Source: Lingula anatina (Eukaryota; Brachiopoda; Lingulata; Lingulida; Lingulidae). From it: a stretch of DNA of 64,000 bases. Below, piece after piece: positions 34,657 to 47,837 of the stretch. Numbering within the stretch: position 1 is the stretch's first letter; each line of letters opens with the position of its first letter. The notes under the pieces are model-generated. The model was not told the DNA's origin. It was given only the letters and a program-made list of their open reading frames with translations, and searched no databases. The position numbers and the translations under genes are program-made. Location: the NCBI RefSeq assembly GCF_001039355.2, contig NW_019775604.1, forward strand, positions 160,306 through 224,305, written 5' to 3'.

Positions 34657-34824
34657 CAGGCCCGTAGATAGCAATTTCAAAAGGGGGGTTCTTTTTCTGA
34701 AAAAGTGGACCTTTTCCCATAAAAAACTTCAAGTACCTAGATCAAATTTTACCCACAGTGGATCTTTTCCCAGCAAAAGGGGCTGTTCTTTCGAACCCCC
34801 CGAACCCCCCTGGCTACGGGCCTG
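34657..34824. mobile_element. MITE with CAGGCCCGTAG termini and TACAG duplication
   Basis: A 168-bp element beginning CAGGCCCGTAG and ending CTACGGGCCTG, perfect 11-bp terminal inverted repeats. TACAG is directly repeated on both sides (34652-34656 and 34825-34829), a 5-bp target duplication. The interior is made of T/G- and A/C-runs (AAAGGGGGG near the left, GAACCCCCC near the right), so the arms pair beyond the TIRs. It has no coding capacity. A degenerate relative is at 16263-16456. The CAGG termini resemble hAT elements, although the usual hAT duplication is 8 bp. Confidence 0.8.
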
Positions 34825-37800
34825 TACAGATTTCATTGACGTTTAAGACTTTATCATAGACTTAAAATCTTTATATGTGCAATCCCCGTGCTCGGCAACG
34901 CTATACTTCTCTTTCCTCTACGCCCTTTCAAGTCTAAATCCCTTTTTTTCATATTTTATTTATAAACTAGTAAGAGAAAGGATAAACATAGTCTAATTAG
35001 TCTAACCCTTTTCAGCGTGTTACAGGGAAAAAAAGTAACATCATACGTTGGGCGGTAATTAATATGACAAGGATCATGAGGGCTGGCTATAGAAAAACAG
35101 TCGGTTACGACAGCCAGATGAATAATAACCTATGAACATGTTATGAAATACTCCCGATTCAAAGCGACAGGTAATCGTTTTGGCAAAGGGTTACGAAATA
35201 TTATTTTACGTCAAACAAACTACCATTAACCTTAAAGATAGCACATGTGATCTACTGGCGAGAGAGAACGTTGCATTAGAGTTAGAATATCATCAACGTA
35301 GAATACTTTGCAGAATTAAAATAAATAGGACGTTTTTTTTTCAACCCCAGTAATCTCTCGTTTTATTTCACGCCACAAAATAAAATATTTCTTACTTGGT
35401 CTCAATATTCCAATCGTTTTTTCAAGTATTTTTTTGTTTTTGTTTGAACGTTTCAAATACATCGCATTTTTATGTTAATGTATGGAAAATATATAGGCTT
35501 GACGCAAACAACCCGCCTGCCATATCTTCAGTAAAAACAACAATACATTCATATAGATTTACAATGTACGTCTGGGATAACTTGTTAATATAACAACAAA
35601 TCTGTCATGTCATCTCGACAAGCGTTTGGAATTTTTTTAATAGAAATGAAATGCTACTTGTAATTTCTATGAATTTAAGGTACGTACATCTCAAAGCTTT
35701 GCCATTTGCGTGACTTCTAGCTCCAAACATTACTGTTTTTAAAGATACTTTTTTGGGAGTGCTCATGACGTAACGAAAGGCAATACTCTCTTTGTTAGTC
35801 ATTCAGCCGTACAAGACAGTTTTTAAAATCTTACTGGGTTAAGGATTTTGGTATAGCAGACGGTATTCTCTATGTGAAACGTTACCATCCAGGACATGGT
35901 TCAGAAGTGAAGCAAACCATCCATGGACGGGAAGAGCCACAGAGCCTTAATAAAAAAGTGGGATTGGGGTTCCACCCTTTCAGAACATGGGCCAAGATGA
36001 TAAGATATCTTCCGCGCAGATTACGTAACAAGTCTGAGAAAAGTTTACCAGAATATTTTATTTGTTTTCTCAGCAGACCGGCTGAAGTCTCCTAGAGGGG
36101 GATGCAAGGCTATCAACTAGATCAAAATTTAAGGTCTGTATTAGATTAAAATAAGTTTGATCAGTTTGTAGTTTTCATTTGTAGTTTTAATAGTTTTAAT
36201 TAGAAAAATTGCCAGAGCAAGGAGCCTTTCAGTACTCTCTGAAAAGAGACGTGTGCCCAACTACATGTGCTCAAAAGATTACAATTCAACCAGAAAAGTC
36301 CAGAGAGTATTCATATTGGCATTTTATAAAAGACACTAAGGTATGTTTATTCAAGACAGATATCCCAAGGTTTCAAGTGAATGAAATGAACATAACAGTG
36401 CCAATACTAATCGCATTCATAGTTAGTAAATGATGCCTACTCACTCCCAGAGGATAAGTACGTAAGGTACCATTATTTGCCTTATACGTGGTTGTAATAT
36501 AAGCATTCTGTTTGTTAATTCTCTTGGCATTTTTTCCCTTTCAGAGATAAGAAAATAATAGGCATTTTTATGAAGAAACTTTCACACACAGGCCATCGAA
36601 CAATGATATGAATGTAAATGCATATATATGATGGTGAAATAATATTTCATAGCATTACAGTCCTATCAATCATCAGTCACAGATGGGACAAACGACTATA
36701 CTTCGCCGTGTGCTTTTGTTTTAAGTAGCAGCACAGGGGCATTTGTCCTAATATGTTTATTTCTTCAAAGACTTTTATAATGTTAGAATATTCCCCTCTA
36801 AATGTCGTAACCTTAATAGTTTTAAGTCCGATGGAATAAATTTCAGTTGATGGGGAGTGGAGTATTGAAGACTGGACAATTCATTTTAGATTTAAGATAA
36901 GTTTTTATTGGCTGTTGCTATAATGTTTTCTGATGCTTCTGAGTCTTGTAATGTGTAAATAGAAGACGGGTCTTAAATTTGAGCATGTTTTGCGCCTTTG
37001 CTTTTCTTTACGACAATGATTACTTGCCCGAGGTGCCAATGTGGGTCGTATTGAAAATAAAAAAGCGTCGTGGAAATATGATGTCATGTTATGCCTTTTA
37101 AAATAAGGGTTGGGAGTCATGGCGAACCTCATTAACACTGTTTTGGCAGTAAATCTTTACATTTCGAGAAAGTATCAGTAATAATGACCGTGCGAAACAA
37201 GACAAAGTTAGAATCTGTTAAACGAACTTAGATATCAATTTGAAACGTTTCCGAAACACTAGGATTACGATCAAAGCTGAGTGTTATGTTATCTTTTTCG
37301 TTAACTCAGAGCCAGCATTACATCTTCATATCCTTTTTTTCAGAGACAATGCATTAAATAATCAAGCATGCGTCAAACGTGTCATCTTAGGTTGGGTTTC
37401 ACAAAGAAACCAACCCCAACGTTTGTTCCAAACAATGAGACCAAAATAGTAGCCTCCTTCGACCAGTTCAAGATAACTTCATAGGAGTCCACTTCAACCA
37501 ACAAGGCAGGGTCTTTCTTGGTATAAAACGAACACAGTGTTTTATCTAACGTGATTCACTTGTGATTTATCTTTGGTCATATATAGGATACTAAAGTTAT
37601 GGTCTAAAAGTTTAGATCAATTTTGAGGTTAAAGTTCTGATGCGTAGAACTACAATACTTGTGCTTTTATAGATATATAGGGCAATTAGTATTAAGATAT
37701 GAACTTAATAGATTGATTCTTAACATCAAACAGATCCTTGTGCTAAGTTACATGTTTATGCCCAAACGCATAACCCAGACTGTTATTTAGAAAATGAGCA

Positions 37801-39000
37801 GATATACCACACACTGTAATGGCAACTAGAAGAAAGAAAAAAAAAGCAGGGGACCACTGTGTTTATCATCTTCATTTAAATAAATTCCTCAGCTTTAATG
37901 ATTTGAGATAGCAATCTCATTTTATTATTCGGAGGAAAACTGACATCGACGAAAATGGCTAACGAGAATGGGACAAATGATTTATCACAATCAGAAATAC
38001 TTAAACACTTACATTTAATATTAAAGGTAAATTGAAGAGGTATTAATGATTCGACATGTTGGGACTAAAAAAATCGACACTGGCCAATCCAAGCACCATA
38101 TCGTAAAGGTACTTTTGTGAACCGATTTACAAACAAATAATGCAGTCTTATTATACGAGTCAAACACTTATTAAACGACGGCTGTAAAATCAAGTACAAC
38201 AATCCTAGAAATTGGTGCCAAGAAATTTGTAAGTAGTAAGTTACAATCAAGTTAATTCCAAATACATCTAATTGTTTTGATATCAAAATTATACTGATAG
38301 AGAGAGGTAACTACAATCTACGCTTAAATCTGTATTACGTGAAACGCAAAACGCATTAGGTGAACACCATAGCACTAACCGCTCTGTCCTCGTGTCCATA
38401 GAACTTGTAACCGAATTCAAATCAATGACATGTTGTAAAAATGTGACATTAAAGATAGATGTTGGTTTGGTTCTTTCATGGACAACCACTTCCTGAGCCC
38501 TGCTCTAATATCAATGATTTACAATTTCTGATGAAATATTAAAACTTAATCCCGACCACCGCTTTTGCGGTAATTGTTTTTATTTGTTTGTTATGTTTAC
38601 TTAACGTTGTTTTTTCAAGTCTGTTCGTTTTGTTGAGTGTTAATCTGTCCAAATACCAACCGCCAATACTGACAATAAAAAATAAACATATAAATGAAAA
38701 ATAATAAACAATAAATTATGATATATTGCTATCACCCTGTGTTTACTATTTTCTCAAAGTATGCTACTTTCAGCTAATGTCGACACATTTCGTTGGCTTT
38801 AATGGGCTTATACTTAGTATTTGAGGAGCCTCTTAAAGACCACCAAGACCATTTACAACAGACCTAATGAAGCCCCGTCTTATATCACATTACGGTAAAA
38901 AGAGTCCTGGTTGGCATTTGGGACTATATACAAATATATATATGTCAATACCAGCTTGACATATCAACACAAGTAATCGAAGCGATCATGTCAACGTTCC
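34825..39000. other. 4 kb of AT-rich DNA without recognised genes
   Basis: Frames of 65-77 codons occur on both strands, often overlapping, with no motif. No microsatellite of note and no island. I see nothing further. Confidence 0.5.
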
Positions 39001-39360
39001 CAAAACCAACAACCCACCACCTACCTGATTGTCTTACACGGTCTCCTCCGCATTCACCAAACCTGCAGTCGAAGTGTGCATTTGTTGGTTCCAATACAGG
39101 GCATCTTCCAGAATTCACGCTGGAGATAGAACTCTAAACCTGTCAATTTGCGTTCCGCGAAGCAACACGGGTTTAACCCTATTGACAGCGTTCAACTCAG
39201 TGGTGGCCTCGGAATACGCACAATCGTCACGTTCTCGCATAACCTCATTCGCGATGAGATGAGCCTGTTTTACGTGCTAATGGTATTTTTTTGTGTGCAT
39301 GCCGTTCAATCCGCCATGCCACAACTAGCCGTAATGTTTAGAACGTCATTAATTAATCAT
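39001..39360. promoter_or_regulatory. GC-richer stretch with overlapping frames
   Basis: About 350 bases nearer to even base composition. Two plus-strand frames (39029-39262 and 39148-39384) overlap in different registers, and neither shows a family motif. It could be an old exon, an untranslated region or regulatory DNA, and the sequence does not decide. Confidence 0.18.
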
Positions 39361-39528
39361 TCTGTTTTGTCCGCTGGTGAGTGAGAATCCCAAGAGCCGC
39401 GAAAAGCTCTTCGAATGTAATTATGGTTGACCTCCTGGCCCCAAAGTCAATGTGGCCCAAATATGTATAACATGGTGGTGACATTTGCGGAAGGTAAAAA
39501 TAAACCAGGCAAACAGCGTCAGTTGTTT

Positions 39529-39542
39529 GGGGGGGGTGGGGG
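39529..39542 (+). other. G-run pair
   Basis: Runs of 8 and 5 G separated by one T. A possible but weaker quadruplex candidate than 10763-10798. Confidence 0.35.
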
Positions 39543-39809
39543 TACATCCAGAGAAATAAAATTTCAACGATACAAATGAATCCAGATGCGAGTCCCGAAG
39601 CGGAGACAGAACACATGTTTGTCTGGTAGACAGATATAAACGTACGTGCTGCGGGTATTAAATGCACAGAATGGCGTCAATATTAACATCTTTTGTTCAA
39701 GCAATTAAAAAAATTAAAAAAAGATCATATTCACGTAAAATGGAAACTCAGTGTTTACAGCGACCTACAGGTATTTCAACAGTAAAAATGTAAGGGTCAC
39801 AGTCGCCCC

Positions 39810-40080
39810 CTCTGCGGCCCTTACTATCGGGTATCCTCATTTGGACCGTGACACGTTTAAGGAGGGTCCTGCCGTAAACTGACACGCGTTGTCATGGAGT
39901 CCGCTTTATTGGCCGGCGTCTGTGTCAGCCACTGTATCAGTAACCGTCTACATTAACATCACTGTATTAAGACACTACAACACTGACGGTTCGTAGTCAG
40001 TGATGGGGCTTGTTATTAACATCCACCCGTCTCTCTAATTAGGGGTAATTTTCTTTCTCACTCTGAAAAGAGCCTTTTGC
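39810..40080. promoter_or_regulatory. GC-richer island, candidate regulatory DNA
   Basis: A complex, repeat-free island. TGACACGCGTTGTCA (39880-39894) is an inverted pair of TGACA half-sites, the core used by TALE homeodomain proteins. GCTTTATTGGCCGGCG follows. CTAATTAG (40035-40042) is a perfect homeodomain palindrome. No frame or repeat explains the composition. Conservation is untested. Confidence 0.27.
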
Positions 40081-40720
40081 ACCAGCAATAATGATGGAGA
40101 CGGCTTGGAGATGGTGTATTTGGGTTTGAAAATAAAGATAAATCATTGTTTAAATGATGTTTGCTGGCCAATAAATCTTATCGTTAGGTACGGTTTCAAA
40201 TCAGAAATGTTTTATGTCAGTCAAGTTTGAGAAAAAAATATTACACTTTTTATAAAGTTTGGAATCATTTGAAAACTACAGACATTCATTTTGTGTTTAT
40301 TCTGCTGGTGCAGGTTTAGCAAAACTACGGATACACAGTGTGTGTGTGTACCTGACTTCAGCAAGGCCCGCTATTAAACAATTTTCAAATTAGCGGGATG
40401 GAACACATTACAAGACTTTGCACATTAGGCAGTTAAATTTTTATACCCTGATCGACAAATTTGAGCAAAATGTGAGGTTAAATGTGCATTAAAGTTTCTG
40501 TGGTTAGCTAACGAGTGGAGTTGCAGTTTTATTTCTGTCTGGCAAATTTAACAAGGTGATAATGTCTCCTCTAATGTCTAAAGTATGAGCTAGTTGAATT
40601 ATGCAAGTTTTATTTTAACGCTATTGCAATCACAGCATTATAATTTTTTTTCGAATATCACATACTATTTTAACAAGAGTGTGTTCTTATGATGCATTGA
40701 CATATCACACGATTATAAAC

Positions 40721-40790
40721 AAAAACACACATAAATGCACATCTGTGCACCAGCACACTCACGTACACACGCGCACACCCACATACATCT
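40721..40790. repeat. Imperfect CA-rich tract
   Basis: CACACA-, GCACAC- and ACGCGC-like units over about 70 bases, just before the 7-kb duplicate begins. Confidence 0.75.
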
Positions 40791-43012
40791 TGTTTTTTTT
40801 TACTGTGCTCTATTAAACATGCAAACGTATTCTGCTGCTGCAAAATATCCGACGAATGAAATACACAAACAAGCAGCTTAAGCACCGGCATTTACTGAAT
40901 TCTCATTTAACGTCACTGAGGGTGTGCAGTTAAAAATCAAAATATAAAAAGTGCAAGAATGCTCATGGTATATTACTCTCATAAACGAAACAATGATTCC
41001 CAACTATATTTATTTTAAAAATACGTGTAACACCCCAAAGACGCAAGCAGGCAAACGCCTACATGTAGGTCCATACCCTTTTATGCTGAACGTCTTTGTG
41101 CCGTATTTTAGCGTGGAACTGCACAAGACGGATGGAGGTATACGGGGTTCTGCTAGCTGTTATATTCTTACATTAAAAATGTGCAACTTTAATAGCGTGA
41201 AGAAAGATAAACAACAACGAATAACATAAATGGTCACATCAGGAAAGAAAGAAAAAATGTTTTTCTCATTCAAAACGCGGAAATGCGAGTACCAGGAATT
41301 AAGTCATATTTTCTCAACATTAAACAACATTAGAGAAAAAATTAAGCAATTATTATGATTATTAAACCACGAAAATTATTTCGCTATTATTATCACAATC
41401 AAGAATGGAACTTAAAACACGAAAGAAATTTTGTAACGTCAAAGACCACAAAGTTTGTTTTTAAAACAACTAGCAGAAAAAAATACTCACTTATAGCACA
41501 TAGCTCAGTTTTCTGGGATAGATGTTGTTTAGAATTTAACATAGATATGGTCAGTAAGCATAAAATATTGTTGATAACTGAAACATAAAAAAAATTACAA
41601 TTTAACCCGCAGGTTTGTACACACTGTCAGCTTGGTAGCAGTAGTTGTCACATCACAAGAAGCCTGCTGTATTAATAAACTCATTGCCGCGCTTTTAATA
41701 TGCCTGCAGTAGAAAGCTTGCAGTACTCATATAGCTTTTATCCGAAATTAACCACGCTTTATCCTGTTATTCAGTTATAATTTACAGTGATATATCAAAA
41801 CATTGCGCAGCAGTATATTTTGATAAATAACGAACGTGAGGTACGCAATGACATAATGTAAAAAAAAAACCCAAGGTTGATATCTTAATTCAGTGCAATT
41901 TAAATAAGTGCTCACCCCCAACTTTGATAGGCGTGTCGAGTCGATTATATAACCATACACCGGGTGCAACTGATTAAGACATCTTACAGCGAAAACGGTT
42001 CTATGGAATTGGTTGTCCTTTAATGGCTTTATTTATATACTGGTAGGCGCATCCATCACGTCGACCACAGCTACAAGCACGAGCTAGGAAGAATTCAGAG
42101 TCGTCAGGCCGTTGACGTGCATGTAGTGCCCACCCGTAGCTTGCTTGGGCTGTAAAGAAAGCAGTTTGAGCCGGCTATTTGTATACCGTTACATCAAGTG
42201 TTCAGATTTTCCATTACTTTGTACTTTTCATATTGCGAATGTGTGAGAGATTTTCTTATCTGTCGGCATCTCTTTCTTTGTTTTTGTCTCTTGGATATCA
42301 TGAGCGTATACATATAAGAAGCCCATCGAGGTCTAGAATTTTAAAACAAGCCCCAAGGTTTTATTTTAATGTTTAAAAATCCTGTAAATCAACTAATATT
42401 TCTCAATTTAGACCTCAGTAACGAAAGGACGCCTCAAATAAAAAATACCAATGTCAAAATTTCCTCCAGAAATGTAAGGAAAAAATGGCGTTATAATACA
42501 CCTCAATTCATTAATGACACAGACTATAAAATCCAAGTGCACAGAAAGGTCCAACAGTGATTCGTGAGAAGAAGAAAATCACTTTTTCCACAGAAAGTTA
42601 TATTTGGCGCGAAAATCCTGTATGGTTAAAATACCTTTGATTAAAAATCGTATTACAATAATAATTCTAATACAATTGCTCATATTTATCTGACGTATAC
42701 TCTTTTTTCTTATGAATAATACACATTTGGAAACGATATAACGTATTTTCGTTTTCAATCTGATATAAATCCTAAATTAAAACATATATCCAAATGATAC
42801 TTATGTACGTTTATATAGAGAGAGATGATGTGTATCCAGTACTGTGCTGCCGTCTCATTTCCAATGGAATTATTTTAATCTGATTGCATTCAGCGGGAGT
42901 CCCTGCGAAGTTAAATCGATCTACGTACACTGTAGAACGATTTTGTTTCAATTGGGAATGAGCCAATATTCTTAGTTACCTCGTTATCGATTTATTACCG
43001 GCAAGACCAAGG

Positions 43013-43369
43013 ATGGCCAGAGCGAGGCTCATTATGCCTCTACATGCATTAGTATTGAATGGATGGGCTTCTAATTTAAAACTGTCTGCGCAAAGGCTGC
43101 TTTGGACGGCGATTCCTTATGTCAAATGCTGGATGGCGCAGGTGAGAGTGACAATGCTTTTCAAGAAGATTTCACATCTACCGCAATCAAGCATATGCGA
43201 CCACCATCATTCTGGTTTCGACCGAAATAAGATAATTTATGATCTGTCAGCAAAATCTGGCTTATCTTGTGACTTTGAGGTCAGGGACCTCTATTTGACG
43301 GGATCGGACAATAATTTGTCCGGTCACACCCACGTGGTAGTTTTCTGGCCACAATTAACGCAATATTAG
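43013..43369 (+). other. 118-codon frame, not conserved between duplicates
   Basis: The longest frame in the 7-kb unit, with no recognisable domain. In copy 2 the equivalent stretch lacks 8 bases near its start, which shifts the frame and leaves separate 69- and 100-codon frames. A change of this kind between near-identical copies argues against coding. The DNA is complex and GC-richer than its surroundings, with GACCTC and CCACGTGG words, so a non-coding role is possible. Confidence 0.4.
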
Positions 43370-44269
43370 TTAAAGCAAAATATGCGCACTCTGCATTTAT
43401 TATTCTTTTAATTATTTTATTCACTTATCTTTTTATGCACAGGGAAAAGACCAACACGCTCAGTGCTACATTTTGTATTGTAGAAAATACAAGACATTTT
43501 CTCTTACATCTGCATTACTGCACACGTAAAGAAACAAGGAGTAATTAAACGCAGTTTATCTGCAATAATTTTAACAGCAACCAACAACTATAACTGATTT
43601 ATCTGATAGAAAAAAACATGCAGCAATCTTTGGATTTGATAACTTATGAATATCGGTCATAATTCGATCAAATTTACCTTATACTATTTTGCAATATCGC
43701 TTCTGGCAAATGTGAGTTTTAAGTATTTTTTTAATCCTCTGATTGAAATCACGGAATAGCGCCTGGGAGTTTAACAAGGAAAACTTCCTTAATTTTTCTC
43801 CTGCACATACATATACTTCTTCCAGCTCTTTTTTGTCATAGTGCGTGTCTAGACTTATCCAAGGAAAATGTCTTCAAAACGTCTGAAATATGGTAATTCT
43901 ATATACCTCTTGCCACCTGGCAAGCATTAACTTTTCACGGCTAGACAGAACGCTATGCCGTGACCTTGGATTTTAGATAGGGTTTTGTAAATACTGTTAA
44001 GATGCCATTAATTGGCTAATGAATTTTGAAACAAATTGTTCGAAAAATGTCCTTGTGACCTTTAAGGTATTATTCTGTGACTAAAATACAATTATCAGTT
44101 CGTTGTAGGTTACATTTGTCTGAAAGAGACTATGATACCCTTAATTCCGAACATCCGTCTAATTTATAATTGTATCGAGACTTTAAGTGAAAGAGGCAAC
44201 ATCATCCTGTAGTATTGGCTAAATTTTGTTGTATTTTACCTGAAATTAAGGACATAATTAAAACACCAA

Positions 44270-44560
44270 TGAGGTGCGGCCAAATTCAACTGTCACTTCA
44301 AAAATACCGCTAGGTGGATCCTTGCTTCCCGTGTCTTAACCCCTTCAACGTCATCTCCGTCTCATTCCTCAGGTGCCTGCATCGCGTGCGTGGCTCCCAA
44401 AGGAACAGACCCCGTCGTTAACGCTGTTCAGATCTGTACTTCATACCGTTCATTATTCTCGCTGTCACTCGGTGCAAACTTTTGTTCTCGGGATTCTTTT
44501 TAAAGGCGAGTCATAGCGGCTGTCACGTCATCTGAAAACTTCAAACAGTAGCAAGGGTGT
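44270..44560. promoter_or_regulatory. GC-richer island with CTCF-like core (copy 1)
   Basis: Complex sequence of higher G+C. CCGCTAGGTGGATC (44307-44320) matches the core of the bilaterian CTCF motif, apart from the last bases. TCACGTCATC lies near the 3' end. The same island is at 51310-51580 in the duplicate with few changes, which says little because the whole duplicate is similar. Confidence 0.25.
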
Positions 44561-44702
44561 GCTTGTTTTCGCATATTTGATATTGGCGAAGAAATACGAG
44601 AATGAGAGACAGGGCATAGGGTGAAGTGTTCATTATTATATTTTGTAAACTAGACGCTAAAATGCCATAATAACATCATCGAAATGGGGGAGTAGATAAA
44701 GG

Positions 44703-44764
44703 AAATAAAATAAAATAAAATAAAATAAAATAAAATAAAATAAAATAAAATAAAATAAAATAAA
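44703..44764. repeat. (TAAAA)n microsatellite, long allele
   Basis: About 12 perfect TAAAA units, then degenerate units to about 44798. The duplicate has only about seven (51731-51769). Confidence 0.95.
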
Positions 44765-45401
44765 GTGAAATAGAATAAAATAAAATGAAATAAAAAAAGG
44801 TACAAGTTATGCCAAGATAAGTCCTAGTTCAGCAATTCAATTTTAACTAAAAGATGCACCATGGTTATTTTTGTATATGCAGGACACAAACGCTTAACTC
44901 ATCTGCATGCTCAAATCCCGTGATACTACTTCACATGCAAATAAGTACAAATTACAAATTAGTATATTTGAGACATTTTGACATATCGATGATGTACATA
45001 AGACCCCTCGTTAGATAGTATCAAGTGGCAGGTCGGGTTATTAATTAGTTGTCCAACGCAAAAGTGCGATGGATAAGAGTTGGAGCATCTTGAGCGACGC
45101 CTGACCGTCTCTCACTGGGTATTCCTCGTCGTACATGTATAATTATACCCTGGCAAGATGCTCAATCTGTACGTATATGTTCTTCCCAGGTGATATAATC
45201 ATAAGATGCTGTCATAAGCATGGAGGACATCCATGTACTTGATAACCTCTCCAAGACACGTCTTGTCATTTGGTCAGCGCAAAACTTTTTCCCTAAATGA
45301 CCATCGTGTGGAAAATTCCAAGGAAGCGATTCACGTTGAATTATCATACAATTACGAAGAAAGATTTCTTCGCACCTGAAGTTCTTGAGAAAAAAGTAAA
45401 C

Positions 45402-45425
45402 TGGGGAGGGGGAGGAGATGGGGGT
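45402..45425 (+). other. G-run cluster, variant between duplicates (copy 1)
   Basis: G-runs of 4, 5, 2 and 5. The equivalent place in copy 2 (52367-52393) has a 13-base G-run and two GGG tracts. Confidence 0.5.
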
Positions 45426-47498
45426 TGAAATGGCAGGGGAGTGTATTTTGGCTACAATAACGCCCGGACTATGAGCGCCATTAAGAATACGTGCATCACT
45501 AACGGCCAGTTTACATAATGTTCGTTGTTGGTTTTTAAAAAGTTTATTGTCAGTACACTTGTATATGAGATAAATAATTATTTTGGATATGTTACATGTA
45601 CATGAGTTTAAGCAACATCGATAATTTTTTCCCGAAAATATTAATGTACAATATTAATTCCGACTAAATGTTTTGCACAACAGTACTATTGTAACCCCTA
45701 TTTCTAGTTACTTGTCAAATATGACACAAAACTAACTTCAAAATAGTGACAGAAATGTCTGATATCTAGCGACCTTCATTGCTCATGGCTGACAAGCTCC
45801 TTTTCACTTTGCCTTCATTTAAATATAAAAAAAGAAAATGATATAGCCTCTGCTATGGCTACAGATCAAGGAATGGCGTCTTCTTGGCACGCTACACAAC
45901 GATCAGATCTTTAAATATTGCGTCAGGGTTCCAGACTCCCTCGGGACGCCGGCTAGCCCAACCCTCTCCACTGGGATTCCGTGGCCTTAAGGCAAGTACA
46001 AGGACGTTCCTTGTTTACCTTGGTGCTCCCCTATGTGAGCCTATGTGCGTTGTATTATCTATATGAGCTTTTTTCTCTTTATTTTAAATACAGAACATTA
46101 TAATTGGACATTTGATCTCTTTTTCTACTTTTAATACCATTACTTTTTCATATGAATTAATTCTCTCAACTATGTATTTCTTTTATATTTGCATTGTATT
46201 TTAATTGCAAAGTCTACAGAACATATTTTCACGGATTTAGATAAATATATTATTTAAGTTATAATTATTATTTAACATATCATTATGAAACATACGTACC
46301 TCTGCAGTGAAATATCTGTGTGATTTGTTATATCTATCGTTAATTGCATGGTGATTTAGAATGAGACTTGAACTGAACACAAATTGGTTATATATGATTA
46401 GTAACATAAAAAGCATTAATCTTTATTTTTAGGTTAATTCAGACATGATAAAGTGTCCTAGTATTTGTACGGTATTCTTTGAATGAAGATTTACACGTTT
46501 ACAGAAAATTACTTAAAGTATGTAATAATAAAAAGAATATGTTTGAACCTGTATTTTTGCTTGGTCGAATTTATTCTGTTTGATTCAAGTAAAAAACTTC
46601 TTCTAACTTGAAATTATGTCATCTTTTTCTTTCGTCTTATTTTATTATATTTTAAGATTGATGTTGCGTTCGGTTTTTGAAATATTTCTCTATCCATTTC
46701 TGTCCACATCACTTAAAGTTACATGATTTAAGTTTTGATAATCATATTCGAATGTTAGGGATAGGAATGCAAGATTTGAGTTTTAATGTGTGTTATAACA
46801 AAATTTGACAAATGTCTTTTTCTTAAATGTCCATAGAAAATTTATCTCAATATTCGTCTTTTAAGAAACTGTTTGTAGGATTTTTAACTATTTTTCTATC
46901 ATAGTTTTTATTTTGATAATTCATATTCATAAGTGAAATATGAAAACTGTTCAGATAATACAGAAATTATGAATACGAGGAATTCACATATATTATGACT
47001 TTTAAATTTTATTAAGCATGTATCAGTTGCAATCACCAATATAGCAATATGGCGCTGACCGAAAAGTACAGGTGTTTTTAAAACCTATAGGTTGCCACAG
47101 AAAACGATAACTATTCGTTTTCATAGCTAGTAAAGGCCCAAACATTCCTCTTCCCGTGTGATATAGTAAATATGTGCTGATATACAATAGTTAGTGTCAC
47201 AGAGTTATTCGTTCTCAGTACTAGTTCGAAATTTCTTGAAATAGTTTGTCATAAAATTATTGGCAAATAAGAGTGAAAAATACATAGATTCAAATACTAT
47301 ATATTGCAAATAGCCCATGAGTCCGAATTACATGATAGTATGCCGAGCAATGGCAAGGCATGCCAAAATATATATCGGGCTAGGGAATAGCGGTGCATTA
47401 TTTGTCATACCTGTACATATAAAAAGAAAACCGTGCATGTTCCCTACCCAAGACCCCTAATTTTTAGTAGAATAACTGTGCTGATATCACCGTGCGTA

Positions 47499-47620
47499 AG
47501 GTATGTCATTGTACGTGAAATCATACACTGCCACTTTCTCGTGATATAATATGCATGAAAACTTCTCGCTGGCGCTCGAGGTTTTCTGGCATATGTCGCT
47601 CGGGTGACAATGTATGACCT
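47499..47620. other. 122-bp imperfect hairpin element (copy 1)
   Basis: Three nested arm pairs: AGGTATGTCATTGT against ACAATGTATGACCT at the outside, GATATAATATGC against GCATATGTCGC in the middle, and GAAAAC against GTTTTC around a GC-rich centre with CTCGCTGGCGCTCGAG. It recurs at 54457-54575 and from 55993. Its fold-back form suggests a MITE or a structured element. No target duplication was seen. Confidence 0.5.
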
Positions 47621-47836
47621 CAAGCATGGCTGAAGTGCGATACCTACACATACATGTAAAAATGTACTGTAACGGACTTTGGTTATTTGTTCACAGCATT
47701 TGTCAGAGAATTGTCATTAAGTTTGTCATTCAAAATATGGGTAAGTAACTGAGAAAAAATTCCGTATTTAATAGAAGAGAATACCCACTGATGCAGTATT
47801 ATTATTATTTCAAGGCATTTGCAATGCATTTAAACA

Positions 47837-47837
47837 N
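47837..47837. other. Assembly gap (single n)
   Basis: It lies exactly between the two 7-kb copies. Sequence resumes with a T-run. Confidence 0.95.

Larger units (their letters stand above)
40793..47836. repeat. 7-kb duplicate, copy 1
   Basis: The whole stretch recurs at 47838-54791 in the same orientation and order. It begins with a T-run and ends at the 'n' at 47837. Differences are SNPs, homopolymer lengths and indels: for example 15 bases present only here at about 42184, 8 bases present only here at about 43070, and a much longer TAAAA tract. I see no supported gene within it. The 92-codon frame at 40951 is identical in translation in both copies, with one synonymous change. The 118-codon frame at 43013 is broken by the 8-base indel in copy 2. 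Confidence 0.95.

Noticed and set aside
40951-41229. 92-codon frame with identical translation in both 7-kb copies
   Set aside because: The copies are so similar throughout that conservation of this frame is not evidence of coding. No domain or leader was seen.
43013-43369. 118-codon frame in the 7-kb unit as a gene
   Set aside because: An 8-base indel between near-identical copies shifts its frame, and no domain is visible.
45083-45163. 10-bp inverted repeat (GAGCATCTTG / CAAGATGCTC) as a transposon or tRNA-like unit
   Set aside because: The arms are short, with 61 bases between them, no target duplication and no tRNA fold.
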